Of a DNA stretch of 64,000 nucleotides, positions 48,513 through 57,584 are shown in pieces. Every line of letters begins with the position of its first letter. Position 1 is the stretch's first letter. The notes beneath the pieces were generated by a model, which saw only the letters and a list, made by a program, of their open reading frames with translations, did no database searches and had not been told where the DNA came from. The translations under genes were made by a program, and so were the position numbers. Source of the stretch: Sporosarcina sp. ANT_H38 (GTDB lineage: Bacteria > Bacillota > Bacilli > Bacillales_A > Planococcaceae); assembly GCF_008369195.1 (NCBI RefSeq), contig NZ_VOBC01000002.1, positions 310,001 to 374,000 of the forward strand, in the 5' to 3' direction.

Positions 48513-50690
48513 TTATTCGGCAAGTAAATGGTCAATTTCATGCAATGGCATTGGTTTATAATAGTAGAAACCCTGCCCCACTTTGCAGCCTAGATTACGC
48601 AGAACTTCAATATGTCGTTCCTCTTCGATTCCTTCTGCAACTGTCGAAAGATTAAGATTTTCAGCAAGTTGGATGATCGTCCTGACGACAGCAAGTGTGT
48701 CTGGTTCATCGAGCGCACTAATGAAACTACGGTCAATCTTTAACTCACAGAGAGGCAACTGCGATAAATAGCTGAGTGATGAAAATCCTACCCCGAAATC
48801 ATCTACGGATATTTCAAAACCTGCCGCATTTAATTTGTGAAAAATCAGCTTCGCTTTTTGCAAGTCAACAAGTCCGATGCTTTCTGTCATTTCAAGCATA
48901 ATATGCTTTGATGAAAGGTTAAAGCTGTTAGCAAGCTTTGTTAATTCATCGACAAAATCCTGATCAAAGAAGTGGTAGACAGAAATATTGACTGCCACCT
49001 TATACATTTTCTTGCCTAATTGTTTACGCTTTTGCTGCCATTGCATAACTTTCGATAAAATAACGATTTCCAAATCAATGATTTTCCCCATGTTTTCAGC
49101 GGCTGGGATGAACAAATTTGGTGGCACTGGGCCAAGAACTGGAGAGAACCAGCGGGCAAGCGCTTCGAAACCAATAATCTTACCATCTATTAAATCGACT
49201 TTCGGTTGAAGGTGGACCTCGATTTCCTGCGCATTAAGCGCCTTCGACAATTCATTGAAAATCTTCATTTCTTTTATCGATTCTTCATTTTGCAAATCCT
49301 TATAAAATGAGATCGCATTGCCAGGCTGTTTTTTCGAGTCCGACATGGCTATATCGGCGCGACGTAACAATTCCTCTTCACATTTAAGGTCACCTTCGGA
49401 AAATGAAATCCCGATTTTTAGTGTGATGAACATTTCTTGTCCTGCAACAATGAATGGCTCCGAGACACTCTTACCCAGTTCGAGAAAGAAGGTATCTCCA
49501 TCACCTTCACTGCTGTCGCCAGTCATTGCGAGTGATGCACTTGAAAAACGCCCAACATAATTCGATTTTCCTTTTCCCACTTTCCCGATTCGCTTACCAA
49601 GTTGGATGAACAGTTCATCAGCCGCATCTCTTCCATATAGATCAACAATTTTTGCATACTCGGCTGGTTCTATGACTGCAATAAAATGTTGTCCGCCATT
49701 TGAGATATTACATTTAAGTTTATTCAAAAATGCATGTCGGTTGGGTAAACCCGTTTCGGGATCTGAGAATGCAAGTCTACGGTACTGTTCCTGTTGTTCA
49801 TAATAGGATTTTGCCAGTTGGATCAGGGGCGGCAGTTTCTCTAAAAACTGCAGTTGGGTTTCGGTAGGCATGCCAGGTTTTCTCAAGCAAACCGTGAATA
49901 TGCCGTTAAGGTTACCCTCACTATCCCGTGTCGGTACAGACCAGCTTGCGTTGGAATCAATCATCGAGGCTTCACTTAACCTGTTTTCCCACTCTGGATT
50001 GTCTAAAATGTTTTCAACAATACTCATTTCTTCTGGAATCTCGTCCCCAATAGTTGAGGCATTAATCAGCATTTCTCGCAGGAGATTCTCAGGGACTGAT
50101 CCCGCAGCACCTACAGTCCAGCTACCACTCTTTTCTTTGAAAAGGATCGAGCAAATCGAGCCCCCTGGAAAGAATGATTCGACAACATGACATATTTTCT
50201 GCAATAGATAGCCGAGCTCTTCACCAGCGTTAATGCCAGTAAAGATTTGTTCTTGCAATTTAAGTAAGGATTCGTCTTTTTTTCGTTCAGTAACATCAAG
50301 AATGAAAGAAGCAGTAAATAAAATATTCCCACTGCCGTCAACTAGAGGTTGGATGACGAGTTCATTCCAAAAAGGAGTCCCATCTTTTTTATAATGCAGC
50401 ATTTCTGCATTCGCAGGCATACCATTTCGCAGTTTTTGATCAATATCACTTATGAGATCCATATCTGTTTCTTCACCATGTAAAAACTTCAGATTTAGCC
50501 CCACTACTTCTTCAGACGAAAAGCCCGTAATATCTGTGAATGCTTCATTAACAAAAACGACTGGATCATTCCCCGCATCTGGATCTGTTACGATGAATCC
50601 TGTCTGAAAACGACTCCCAAATCGTTGGACCCACTTGAGCAAAGATTTCTTTTCCTCTTCAACTCTATTATTTATTTGCGGTTTGTTCAT
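48513..50690 (-). CDS. PAS(LOV-like)-GAF-degenerate GGDEF-EAL cyclic-di-GMP protein
   Basis: The 725-residue soluble protein has a PAS domain (about 25-137) that follows the LOV pattern closely but with NLKFLHGEETD in place of NCRFLQGxxTD: Leu67 replaces the photoactive cysteine. A GAF-like domain (about 145-290), a GGDEF domain with the signature changed to FSSASL (381-386), and an EAL domain with intact GFEALARW (507-512), EMTESIG and SVDDFGVGFSS follow. The synthase should be inactive and the phosphodiesterase active, so it likely degrades c-di-GMP under PAS/GAF control. No membrane segment. ATG start; ribosome site GGGGGAGAACGACG. Confidence 0.92.
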   Translation of the reverse strand: MNKPQINNRVEEEKKSLLKWVQRFGSRFQTGFIVTDPDAGNDPVVFVNEAFTDITGFSSEEVVGLNLKFLHGEETDMDLISDIDQKLRNGMPANAEMLHYKKDGTPFWNELVIQPLVDGSGNILFTASFILDVTERKKDESLLKLQEQIFTGINAGEELGYLLQKICHVVESFFPGGSICSILFKEKSGSWTVGAAGSVPENLLREMLINASTIGDEIPEEMSIVENILDNPEWENRLSEASMIDSNASWSVPTRDSEGNLNGIFTVCLRKPGMPTETQLQFLEKLPPLIQLAKSYYEQQEQYRRLAFSDPETGLPNRHAFLNKLKCNISNGGQHFIAVIEPAEYAKIVDLYGRDAADELFIQLGKRIGKVGKGKSNYVGRFSSASLAMTGDSSEGDGDTFFLELGKSVSEPFIVAGQEMFITLKIGISFSEGDLKCEEELLRRADIAMSDSKKQPGNAISFYKDLQNEESIKEMKIFNELSKALNAQEIEVHLQPKVDLIDGKIIGFEALARWFSPVLGPVPPNLFIPAAENMGKIIDLEIVILSKVMQWQQKRKQLGKKMYKVAVNISVYHFFDQDFVDELTKLANSFNLSSKHIMLEMTESIGLVDLQKAKLIFHKLNAAGFEISVDDFGVGFSSLSYLSQLPLCELKIDRSFISALDEPDTLAVVRTIIQLAENLNLSTVAEGIEEERHIEVLRNLGCKVGQGFYYYKPMPLHEIDHLLAE

Positions 50691-50728
50691 CGTCGTTCTC
50701 CCCCTATATTTGAAGCTAACAAATCAAC

Positions 50729-50760
50729 CAAAAAATGCCGCTATCCATATAGATAGCGGC
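50729..50760 (-). terminator. Terminator of glyA
   Basis: The 9-bp stem GCCGCTATC / GATAGCGGC (50737-50760) is followed on the minus strand by TTTTTTGG. Confidence 0.88.
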
Positions 50761-50775
50761 CTATTCCTTTAGACT

Positions 50776-52026
50776 TTAAGCATATAGTGGGTACTTATCA
50801 GTCAACGCAATCACACGTTGCTGAGCTTCTTTTTTCACAACTTCGTCTTCATGGTTTTTCAAAACTTTCGCCATGATGGATGCTATTTCTTTCATTTCTT
50901 CTTCCTTGAAGCCGCGTGTCGTCACAGCTGGTGTCCCAAGTCTTACTCCTGATGTAACAAACGGACTTTCTGTATCGTATGGAATCGTGTTTTTGTTCAC
51001 AGTGATGCCGACTTCATCCAATACATGCTCTGCAACTTTACCAGTGATTTCAAGTGAACGGAGGTTAAGCAAAACCAAATGGTTATCTGTTCCGCCGGAT
51101 ACGATGTCTACGCCTTCAGCTATTAACGCTTCAGCTAATGTCTTCGCATTGCTCTTCACTTGTTGAATATACGTTTTGAATTCTGGTTTCTGTGCTTCAC
51201 CGAATGCAACTGCTTTTGCGGCAATGACATGCATCAATGGCCCACCTTGGACTCCTGGGAAGATTGACTTATCAAGTTTACGACCAAATTCCTCTGTAGA
51301 AAGGATAATTCCACCACGCGGTCCGCGTAATGTTTTATGAGTTGTAGAAGTGACGAAGTGCGCATGTGGAACTGGGTTCTGATGTTCGCCTACTGCGACA
51401 AGCCCTGCAATATGCGCCATATCGACGAATAGATACGCGCCCACTTCATCCGCAATTTCACGGAATTTAGCGAAATCAATTTCACGTGGATACGCACTTG
51501 CACCCGCTACGATCATTTTTGGTTTATGCTCAAGCGCTTTTTGACGAACATCTTCGTAGTCAATTAGCTCATCTTCCTTGCTCACTCCGTAATCTACAAA
51601 GTTGTACAATTTGCCCGAGAAGTTAACTGGACTTCCGTGTGTCAAGTGACCGCCGTGTGAAAGATTCATACCAAGAACTGTATCGCCAGGCTCAAGTACA
51701 GCAAAATAGACAGCCATATTTGCTTGTGCACCAGAGTGCGGCTGAACGTTTGCATATTCCGCGCCGAAGATTTCTTTCACTCGGTCACGTGCGATGTTTT
51801 CAACGACATCGACGTGTTCACAACCGCCGTAATAGCGTTTGCCAGGGTAGCCTTCTGCGTATTTGTTCGTTAGATAAGAACCTTGCGCTTCCATAACTGC
51901 TTCTGTTACGAAGTTTTCAGATGCAATTAGTTCAATGTTTGACTGTTGACGCTTTTTCTCCGCCATAATCGCTTCGTATACTGCCTCATCTTCACGTTGT
52001 ACGTTGCCCAATTTGTTCAATTCCAT
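50776..52026 (-). CDS. glyA: Serine hydroxymethyltransferase
   Basis: The 416-residue PLP enzyme has [29 protein letters not shown], and the PLP lysine in [15 protein letters not shown]. It interconverts serine and glycine with tetrahydrofolate. Start at MELNKLGNV, 9 nt after AAGGGG; the longer frame to 52044 overlaps the ribosome site. Position beside ywlG and upp is as in B. subtilis. Confidence 0.98.
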   Translation of the reverse strand: MELNKLGNVQREDEAVYEAIMAEKKRQQSNIELIASENFVTEAVMEAQGSYLTNKYAEGYPGKRYYGGCEHVDVVENIARDRVKEIFGAEYANVQPHSGAQANMAVYFAVLEPGDTVLGMNLSHGGHLTHGSPVNFSGKLYNFVDYGVSKEDELIDYEDVRQKALEHKPKMIVAGASAYPREIDFAKFREIADEVGAYLFVDMAHIAGLVAVGEHQNPVPHAHFVTSTTHKTLRGPRGGIILSTEEFGRKLDKSIFPGVQGGPLMHVIAAKAVAFGEAQKPEFKTYIQQVKSNAKTLAEALIAEGVDIVSGGTDNHLVLLNLRSLEITGKVAEHVLDEVGITVNKNTIPYDTESPFVTSGVRLGTPAVTTRGFKEEEMKEIASIMAKVLKNHEDEVVKKEAQQRVIALTDKYPLYA

Positions 52027-52086
52027 ATTCTCATTCCCCTTCATTATCTATTTTATGGTCCAGTCTACAGCGGCCGGACACTTCCG

Positions 52087-52635
52087 CTATTGCTTATAAC
52101 TTGAACGTTCTCCACCAATTAACTTCGGTCTAGTTGTTGCAACAGTGACGATTGCGTTGCCAACTTTTCCGATTGATGTGCGTAAAGGAACAGCAACCTG
52201 CTTCAAATGCATGCCGATTAATGTTTGTCCAATATCGATGCCTGCACTGGCGCGAATTTCTTCTACAACCACAGGATCGTTCATTTGCTGATAGGCATAT
52301 GCGGACATTGAACCACCTGCATGTATCACCGGAATGACTGAAACTGGCTCAAGCATGAACTTCTCGGCCACATGGCGTTCAATTGTCAGCGCCCTGTTAA
52401 TATGTTCGCAGCCTTGAAATGCTAGGAATAATTTATGCTTTTCGGCAAAATCTTTTAAGGGTTCATAGAGCGTTGCTCCAATTTCAAGAGCTCCTCCTGT
52501 TCCGATTCGTTTGCCGACAATTTCAGAGGTCGAACAGCCGACGACGAACAATGTGCCCGGAATAAGGTTAGTCTGTTGAGCCATTTCTGCTAACAGCTGT
52601 TCAAGTTGAAGCTTCCATAAATCCAAAGCATCCAC
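52087..52635 (-). CDS. ywlG: UPF0340/TIGR01440 family protein YwlG
   Basis: The 182-residue protein has VVGCSTSEIVGKRIG, FQGCEHINRAL, HAGGSMSAYAY and DIGQTLIGMHLKQVAVP, the conserved motifs of the YwlG family of unknown function. GTG start, 7 nt after GGGGG. Between rpiB and glyA, the conserved place. Confidence 0.9.
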   Translation of the reverse strand: MDALDLWKLQLEQLLAEMAQQTNLIPGTLFVVGCSTSEIVGKRIGTGGALEIGATLYEPLKDFAEKHKLFLAFQGCEHINRALTIERHVAEKFMLEPVSVIPVIHAGGSMSAYAYQQMNDPVVVEEIRASAGIDIGQTLIGMHLKQVAVPLRTSIGKVGNAIVTVATTRPKLIGGERSSYKQ

Positions 52636-52683
52636 TTTATATCCCCCACCTTCTAGTACTTGTTTAAGATGCGCTCTTTTAAA

Positions 52684-52828
52684 ACAGGTGCCTTGCGCTT
52701 TTCATTGTGTCTAGCTTCAGGCGCCTAACCCCTCGAGTCGCTTCAGTCCTGCTGAGAAAGGCAAAGAACGCCTTTCTCAGCTGGACTTCCAGCGCTTGTC
52801 GGGGCTGAACAGGCGCCTTGCGCTTTTC
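52684..52828 (+). repeat. Complete copy of the dispersed palindromic repeat
   Basis: It starts GCCTTGCGCTTTTC, has GTCTAGCTTCAGGCGCC, CCCCTCGAGTCGCTTCAG, a palindromic centre (CTGAGAAAGGC / GCCTTTCTCAG around AAAGAAC) and CCAGCGCTTGTCGGGGCTGA then AGGCGCCTTGCGCTTTTC. The ends (GGCGCC...TTGCGCTTTTC) are themselves related. Placed between rpiB and ywlG. Confidence 0.8.
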
Positions 52829-53264
52829 ATGCTTCCAGTTCCATTACTTTACCGATGCGACGTTCGTGGCGTCCGCCTTCGAATTGCGTATTGAGCCAAG
52901 CCGTGGCTACTTCTCTTGCGTGACCAGGTCCGATGACGCGTTCGCCCATCGCAAGAATGTTTGAATCGTTATGCTGTCTTGTCGCTTTAGCGCTAAAGAC
53001 GTCATGGGCAAGTGCACATCGGATGCCTTTTACTTTATTCGCAGCGATGGACATACCAATTCCTGTTCCGCAAATAACAATTCCTCGGTCAAATTCACCC
53101 GATGCTACTCCATTTGCGACAGGTGCTGCATAGTCCGGATAGTCAACAGACTCATTCGAATCTGGACCAAAATCTACAAATTCCAACCCTAGTTCTGCTA
53201 ATAAATTGATAATCTCATGTCGAAGATTGTTTCCGCCATGGTCTGAAGAAATCGCGATTTTCAC
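52827..53264 (-). CDS. rpiB: Ribose-5-phosphate isomerase B
   Basis: The 145-residue protein has SSDHGG (8-13), DFGPDSNESVDYPDYA, the ICGTGIGMSIAANK active-site loop and HDVFSAKATRQHNDSN. It interconverts ribose- and ribulose-5-phosphate. GTG start with GAGGG. The dispersed repeat abuts its stop codon. Confidence 0.95.
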   Translation of the reverse strand: MKIAISSDHGGNNLRHEIINLLAELGLEFVDFGPDSNESVDYPDYAAPVANGVASGEFDRGIVICGTGIGMSIAANKVKGIRCALAHDVFSAKATRQHNDSNILAMGERVIGPGHAREVATAWLNTQFEGGRHERRIGKVMELEA

Positions 53265-53314
53265 AGGATCCCTCTTTTCATAATATACTCACAACTCATT
53301 CTATCATTTTTCTA

Positions 53315-53352
53315 CAAAAAAAACACAGCCCCACTGAAAATTTGGGCTGTAT
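53315..53352 (-). terminator. Terminator upstream of rpiB
   Basis: The stem ACAGCCC / GGGCTGT (53325-53350) is followed on the minus strand by TTTTTTTT. It ends transcripts from the chemoreceptor gene through the repeat. Confidence 0.82.
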
Positions 53353-53387
53353 TTCAAATTATTATAGTTAGACTCCTTTTGACGCTT

Positions 53388-53521
53388 TCGCTTTTCGTGT
53401 TGTCTAGCTACAGTGGCTAGCTCCTCGAGTCGCTTCAGTCATGCTAATAAAGGCAAAGGACGCCTTTTTCAGCATGACTTCCAGCGCTTTTCGAAGCTTA
53501 ACAGCCGCTTTCGCTTTTCGT
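53388..53521 (+). repeat. Second complete copy of the dispersed palindromic repeat
   Basis: It has the same layout as the copy 700 bp away: GCTTTCGCTTTTCG, GTTGTCTAGCTAC, CTCCTCGAGTCGCTTCAG, centre AAAGGCAAAGGACGCCTTT, CTTCCAGCGCTTTTCGAAGC, and the terminal GCTTTCGCTTTTCG repeated at both ends. It abuts the chemoreceptor stop codon. Confidence 0.8.
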
Positions 53522-54813
53522 TATTTACTCCTGTCGAACTGACTAATGACGTTGTAGAGCTGTTCAGATTGCTTCTTCAGCTCACTCGCCATTGCATCAG
53601 CCTGTTCAATGGATTGAACTTGTTCTTCTGTTGCCGTTCCGACTTCAAGTGCACCTGCTGAAGTTTCTTCGGCAATTGCTGCAACTTCCTGTGATTGGCG
53701 TGCGGTCGTCTCAATATTTGTCAGCTGAAGTTCGACAAACTTTGTAATTTCAACGACGGAATCAGCCATGCTATTCACTTTAGATGTCATTGCTTCGACA
53801 TTTTCACTCGTCTCATTGGCGCGGTCTGCTTCAGTTGCCGCTGTTTTCACTTGCTGTTCCATTTCCTTCACGACTTTCGTAACATCTGTCTGGATTGTTG
53901 CAACAAGATTTGAAATCCCATTTACCGCTTTAGCACTTTCATCAGCTAACACACGCACCTCTTCTGCGACGACGGCAAATCCTTTACCGTGTTCTCCAGC
54001 ACGCGCCGCTTCAATAGATGCATTTAAAGCCAATAAATTTGTCTGTGCCGCAATTTTACCGACAAGCTGGACGATTTCACCGATTTTCTGCGCATTATGA
54101 TCCAATTGCCTAATTGTGCCAAGTGATAGTTCACTTTGTGACGACATGTTTCGGATGCCATCGACGAGCATACGGAATACTTCTGTCATGCGTACAAGTT
54201 CCTCAAGCATCTCATTTGAACGTTCAGAAGAATCTTCCGCTCTACTGCTCACTTCAACAGCTAATAACCGGACATCTTCAATCGCTTCCGCTGTTTCTTG
54301 GATGGCAATTGCCGATGCCTCCGCGCCGAAGGCAATTTCCTTGATGGTAGATGCAACCGCATCTGCTTGTCTTGCAGCAACTCCAGTTTCAGCTGATAAG
54401 TTGTCCACTGTACTGGCCGTCTTTTCATAATTTGTCTCTATCTGCTCAACTATCGTGCGTAGATTGAGGACCATATGCTGAAACGCTTCCGCTACTGAAT
54501 GGATTTCGTCAGACGATTTTGGCAGTATAATATCTGTACCAATTTCCCCATTCGCAACTTTAATGGCTGCCGTTTCAAGATTTTGTAATGGTTTTGTTAA
54601 AATCGTACTGAAGAATGCTGCCAACACACCCGACCAAAATATCCCCATTGCATACGTCATTACTGCAAACCAGAACGGTTCAAATTTCGGGAAAAATTGC
54701 GGTTGTAAGACATTAATGAATAATGCGCTTGTAGTGTACGTAACAATCGCAAGTATTGTTACAAATAGAACAAGTTTTTTCCTTAGTCCGAATTTCTTCT
54801 TGTTTAATTTCAT
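53521..54813 (-). CDS. Methyl-accepting chemotaxis protein without an extracellular sensor
   Basis: The 430-residue receptor has two transmembrane helices (about 14-34 and 46-66) joined by a loop too short for a ligand domain, then a HAMP region (about 68-120) and a methyl-accepting domain whose hairpin tip reads [21 protein letters not shown] (cut view), the universal CheA/CheW-binding site. Sensing probably involves the membrane or an internal signal such as redox or proton-motive force, as an inference. ATG with GGAGG. It lies downstream of ywlE. Confidence 0.92.
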   Translation of the reverse strand: MKLNKKKFGLRKKLVLFVTILAIVTYTTSALFINVLQPQFFPKFEPFWFAVMTYAMGIFWSGVLAAFFSTILTKPLQNLETAAIKVANGEIGTDIILPKSSDEIHSVAEAFQHMVLNLRTIVEQIETNYEKTASTVDNLSAETGVAARQADAVASTIKEIAFGAEASAIAIQETAEAIEDVRLLAVEVSSRAEDSSERSNEMLEELVRMTEVFRMLVDGIRNMSSQSELSLGTIRQLDHNAQKIGEIVQLVGKIAAQTNLLALNASIEAARAGEHGKGFAVVAEEVRVLADESAKAVNGISNLVATIQTDVTKVVKEMEQQVKTAATEADRANETSENVEAMTSKVNSMADSVVEITKFVELQLTNIETTARQSQEVAAIAEETSAGALEVGTATEEQVQSIEQADAMASELKKQSEQLYNVISQFDRSK

Positions 54814-54815
54814 GA

Positions 54816-55265
54816 TTATTCCTCCGTTAGTTTCTGTTCAAGCATATCGATGATAACCGACAGTTCGTTGAATACATACCGGTATGTTTCGATATCGCCT
54901 CCGTACGGGTCATGCACATCGTCAGTTGATTCCGGTTTCACAAATCCCTTTAATGTAAATATTTTATTTCTTGCTTCTGGATGAGAATGAATGAGATTAG
55001 ATTTATGCCCTTCTGTCATCGTTAAAACGACATCGGCCCACTCCAAATCTTCACTCGAAACAGCTCTTGAAACTGGTGTGTAAAGCATGTCCGCTTCTTC
55101 GATAAGTGTTTTCGCATTCAGAGAAATCGGAAAGCCATCTTGTGCATGAACTCCCGCTGAACGAACTGACATATTGACAATCCCTTTTGAACGAAGAATT
55201 GCCTCCGCCATTGGGCTTCTGCACGTGTTTCCAGTGCAAATCAAGTATATATTCACTATTATCAC
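54816..55265 (-). CDS. ywlE: Protein arginine phosphatase YwlE (low-molecular-weight PTP fold)
   Basis: The 149-residue protein has the P-loop [12 protein letters not shown] and the general-acid DPYGGD. The threonine before the second cysteine of CTGNTCR is the residue that distinguishes arginine phosphatase YwlE from tyrosine-type relatives. It removes phosphate from arginines marked by McsB for ClpCP degradation. Start at ATG after GGAGAGGG; a GTG 9 nt further in is an alternative giving MNIYLICTG. Confidence 0.9.
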   Translation of the reverse strand: MIIVNIYLICTGNTCRSPMAEAILRSKGIVNMSVRSAGVHAQDGFPISLNAKTLIEEADMLYTPVSRAVSSEDLEWADVVLTMTEGHKSNLIHSHPEARNKIFTLKGFVKPESTDDVHDPYGGDIETYRYVFNELSVIIDMLEQKLTEE

Positions 55266-55314
55266 CCTCTCCTTTTAGAATAGCTGAGTTTTGCAAATAA
55301 AGAAACAATAATTT

Positions 55315-55818
55315 TCAACGAAAACATGACGATATCCCCATTATTAATAAAGCCAAGCCTGCAATTAGCCTCAGCGCTTTCCCATTTTTAAGGCCTATAT
55401 GTCCTTTTAATAGCAGTGCCACACAGGAAAAAATAAAGGTAAATGATCCCGATGCTACGATGAAAAGAAGTTTATCCATCTGAAGCATACCAAATGAAAC
55501 ACTTACCGAAAAAGCATCGACACTTACTGCGAATGCAATGATAAAAGGCGAGACTTGTTTCGATGAAGAATCCTTCGCATCACTCTGTAGTAACATATGT
55601 AAACCTATTAAACCGAGCATTACGCCTGATAATATACTACTCCAAACTGTAAATATATGTGCAGAAAACTCTCCTGTTATGAATCCAAGAAACGGGAAAG
55701 CCATGTTAAGAAAAGCAGTCCAGAACGCCAGTGCAAGTCTCCCACTATCCACTTTCAGGAGAGAATAAATGACTAATACATCTAAGGTCGTAATGCCCGC
55801 CGCAAATAATTCTGCCAA
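55315..55818 (-). CDS. mntP: Manganese efflux pump MntP
   Basis: The 167-residue, six-helix membrane protein fits the MntP/YebN family: TM1 with TTLDVLVIYSL, the AFAVSVDAFSVSVSFGM segment in TM4 with paired aspartate, and a terminal GISSCF. Start is a TTG inside a T run, 7 nt after GGGGAGG. That ribosome site forms one arm of the terminator hairpin of ywlC, so translation should depend on the hairpin opening. No other plausible start exists. Position ywlC-mntP-ywlE is conserved. Confidence 0.85.
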   Translation of the reverse strand: MAELFAAGITTLDVLVIYSLLKVDSGRLALAFWTAFLNMAFPFLGFITGEFSAHIFTVWSSILSGVMLGLIGLHMLLQSDAKDSSSKQVSPFIIAFAVSVDAFSVSVSFGMLQMDKLLFIVASGSFTFIFSCVALLLKGHIGLKNGKALRLIAGLALLIMGISSCFR

Positions 55819-55873
55819 AAAAAAACCTCCCCGAATACAGCATCTGTTCATCCTATGCAGCATTTAGGGAGGT
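55815..55873 (-). terminator. ywlC terminator that also contains the mntP ribosome site
   Basis: A long 19-position stem (55825-55843 with 55855-55873, outer part ACCTCCC / GGGAGGT) with an 11-nt loop is followed on the minus strand by nine T. It starts 15 nt past the ywlC stop. The 3' arm GGGGAGG is the mntP Shine-Dalgarno and the T run contains the mntP TTG. Confidence 0.8.
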
Positions 55874-55887
55874 CATTCGTATTGGTT

Positions 55888-56916
55888 TCAGCTCATATAA
55901 CGTTTTCCTTCGGCCGCTTTCATTAATCTGTTCATGACGGCAGCACCAACTCCAGTCAAGTCTGTTTCGACAGCTAGAATGATATCCGCCTCCGTCAAAT
56001 CACACTTACGGAGCGCTCCATATAATTTTGACGCCATTGCTTCGTTATTGCGTGCAGGACCGACCGAAAAATACCAATCTGCATCCAAGACTTCTAATTC
56101 CTCGGGTCCAATCAGTGCAATTTTCTTGCCTTCAGCGCGAAGTGTAGCGATTGCTTTGCTGATGTTGTTCTCGTTGTTGTCTATGATATATAAAGGGGCT
56201 TCAGGTGCATAATGCAAATATTTCATACCTGGTGAACGCGGTGCCTGTTTTCCAGGTGTTTTAGTTTCAGAGTTTACAGGGCCAATGATACTTTCAATCA
56301 TTTCCTGTGTCATACCGCCCGGCCGTAAAATTGTAGGGGGTGTTGTCGTCATATCTAATACTGTTGACTCCACGCCGACACCGGTCTGTCCCCCGTCAAG
56401 AATAAGCGGAATGAGTCCCTTAAGATCTTTGTACACATGATCCGCTTCGGTCGGGCTAGGTTTACCGCTACGATTAGCACTTGGCGCAGCAAGCGGTTCG
56501 CCTAGTGCTTGTAGAAGTCCTAACGCTACCGGATGATCCGGCATTCGTATGCCGACCGTTTCAACTCCAGGCGTTACATTTGGGGCGATAACACCGCTTA
56601 TTTTATGGAAAACAAGCGTAAGCGGGCCAGGCCAAAACGCATCCATCAACTTTTCTGCATCTAAGGAAATATCCGTTGCAAAGTTGAAGACTTCTTCTTT
56701 TTTACCAATATGTACGATTAGCGGATTGTCGGAAGGTCTCCCTTTCGCCTCGAAAATCTTTTGTACCGCTAACTCATCTGTTGCAATTGCACCTAAACCA
56801 TATACTGTCTCCGTAGGAAACGCGACGACACCGCCACTTGTTAAAATATCCACAGCCTGTTTATAGTTTTTTTCGTTATCCATAAAGTTATCCACTAAAT
56901 TCACTTTTGTTTCCAT
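55888..56916 (-). CDS. ywlC: Threonylcarbamoyl-AMP synthase (Sua5/YwlC)
   Basis: The 342-residue protein has an N-terminal YrdC domain (GGVVAFPTETVYGLGA, KGRPSDNPLIVHI, PDHPVALGLL, APSANRSGKPSPT) and a C-terminal Sua5 domain (about 240-342). It makes threonylcarbamoyl-AMP for t6A37 in tRNAs. ATG with GGGGGA. It follows spoIIR, as in B. subtilis. Confidence 0.95.
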   Translation of the reverse strand: METKVNLVDNFMDNEKNYKQAVDILTSGGVVAFPTETVYGLGAIATDELAVQKIFEAKGRPSDNPLIVHIGKKEEVFNFATDISLDAEKLMDAFWPGPLTLVFHKISGVIAPNVTPGVETVGIRMPDHPVALGLLQALGEPLAAPSANRSGKPSPTEADHVYKDLKGLIPLILDGGQTGVGVESTVLDMTTTPPTILRPGGMTQEMIESIIGPVNSETKTPGKQAPRSPGMKYLHYAPEAPLYIIDNNENNISKAIATLRAEGKKIALIGPEELEVLDADWYFSVGPARNNEAMASKLYGALRKCDLTEADIILAVETDLTGVGAAVMNRLMKAAEGKRYMS

Positions 56917-56976
56917 AGGTTAATCCCCCACTTATACACATTTTCCATTATTTATCCACAATAACAGTTGGTAACT

Positions 56977-57534
56977 TTATCCGAATATCCCTTTTATCCA
57001 CTCCCAGACGAAGAAAGTGACTTTTTCCTCTTCTTCCTCTTTTTTATCCGGGAAACAGATTTTCGGGAATATTGCACACCACCAGTTATCCCCACGTCCA
57101 CTACCAATAGTCAAAACATAGGCATCATATGTCGCTTGCGGGCTAATGAATAGACCCGATCGCTTCGGCGGAAACAATGCTTCTTTGCGTTCAAGCGAAA
57201 TAGTAGCACCGTTTGACATTGACTTGGCAATTTCAAGGATTTCACTTTCAAGTGCCACCAAGTTATCCCCAAGTTCTTTTTTCGTCTGCGACTTATTCAC
57301 CGCATTTTCGATGAGCGGCTGAATTTCATGTTGGATACCCATTTTAACCCGCTGATCGGATGGTGAATCAGAATGAGCAAGTAGCCTGAAACGGATTGCA
57401 TCCTCTTCATTTGTAGAGGTCATGAACACCGCTACGAAGGCCTGAATAATGATGAGCAAGATGATAAATTCAATATAGGGCACCAATTTTTGTACTATAG
57501 TTTTCTTCCTTATAATCTCGTAATCCGTTAGCAT
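56977..57534 (-). CDS. spoIIR: SpoIIR, forespore-to-mother-cell signal protein
   Basis: The 185-residue protein has an N-terminal membrane helix (about 21-40) and an exported domain with IRFRLLAHSDSPSDQ and GSGRGDNWWCAIFPKICF, the SpoIIR signatures. Made in the forespore under sigma-F, it triggers SpoIIGA to process pro-sigma-E. Its ribosome site GGAGGGG lies in a stable hairpin with prmC-proximal sequence, and a sigma-F-type promoter sits in that hairpin. The acidic linker KKEEEEEK near the C-terminus is unusual but unremarkable in function. Confidence 0.95.
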   Translation of the reverse strand: MLTDYEIIRKKTIVQKLVPYIEFIILLIIIQAFVAVFMTSTNEEDAIRFRLLAHSDSPSDQRVKMGIQHEIQPLIENAVNKSQTKKELGDNLVALESEILEIAKSMSNGATISLERKEALFPPKRSGLFISPQATYDAYVLTIGSGRGDNWWCAIFPKICFPDKKEEEEEKVTFFVWEWIKGIFG

Positions 57535-57540
57535 GACTAT

Positions 57541-57584
57541 CCCCTCCTACTCTGCATTGTTGCCAGAGTAGGAGGGATTTATTC
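57541..57584 (-). promoter_or_regulatory. Sigma-F-type promoter inside a ribosome-site-masking hairpin, upstream of spoIIR
   Basis: On the minus strand GAATA (57580-57584) is 15 nt from GGCAACAAT (57556-57564), matching GYATA-N15-GGNNANANT except one base. A perfect 13-bp stem CCCTCCTACTCTG / CAGAGTAGGAGGG (57542-57554 with 57564-57576) covers the spoIIR ribosome site. The predicted start point (about 57549) lies 3' of the upstream arm, so only read-through mRNA can form the hairpin. Confidence 0.7.
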
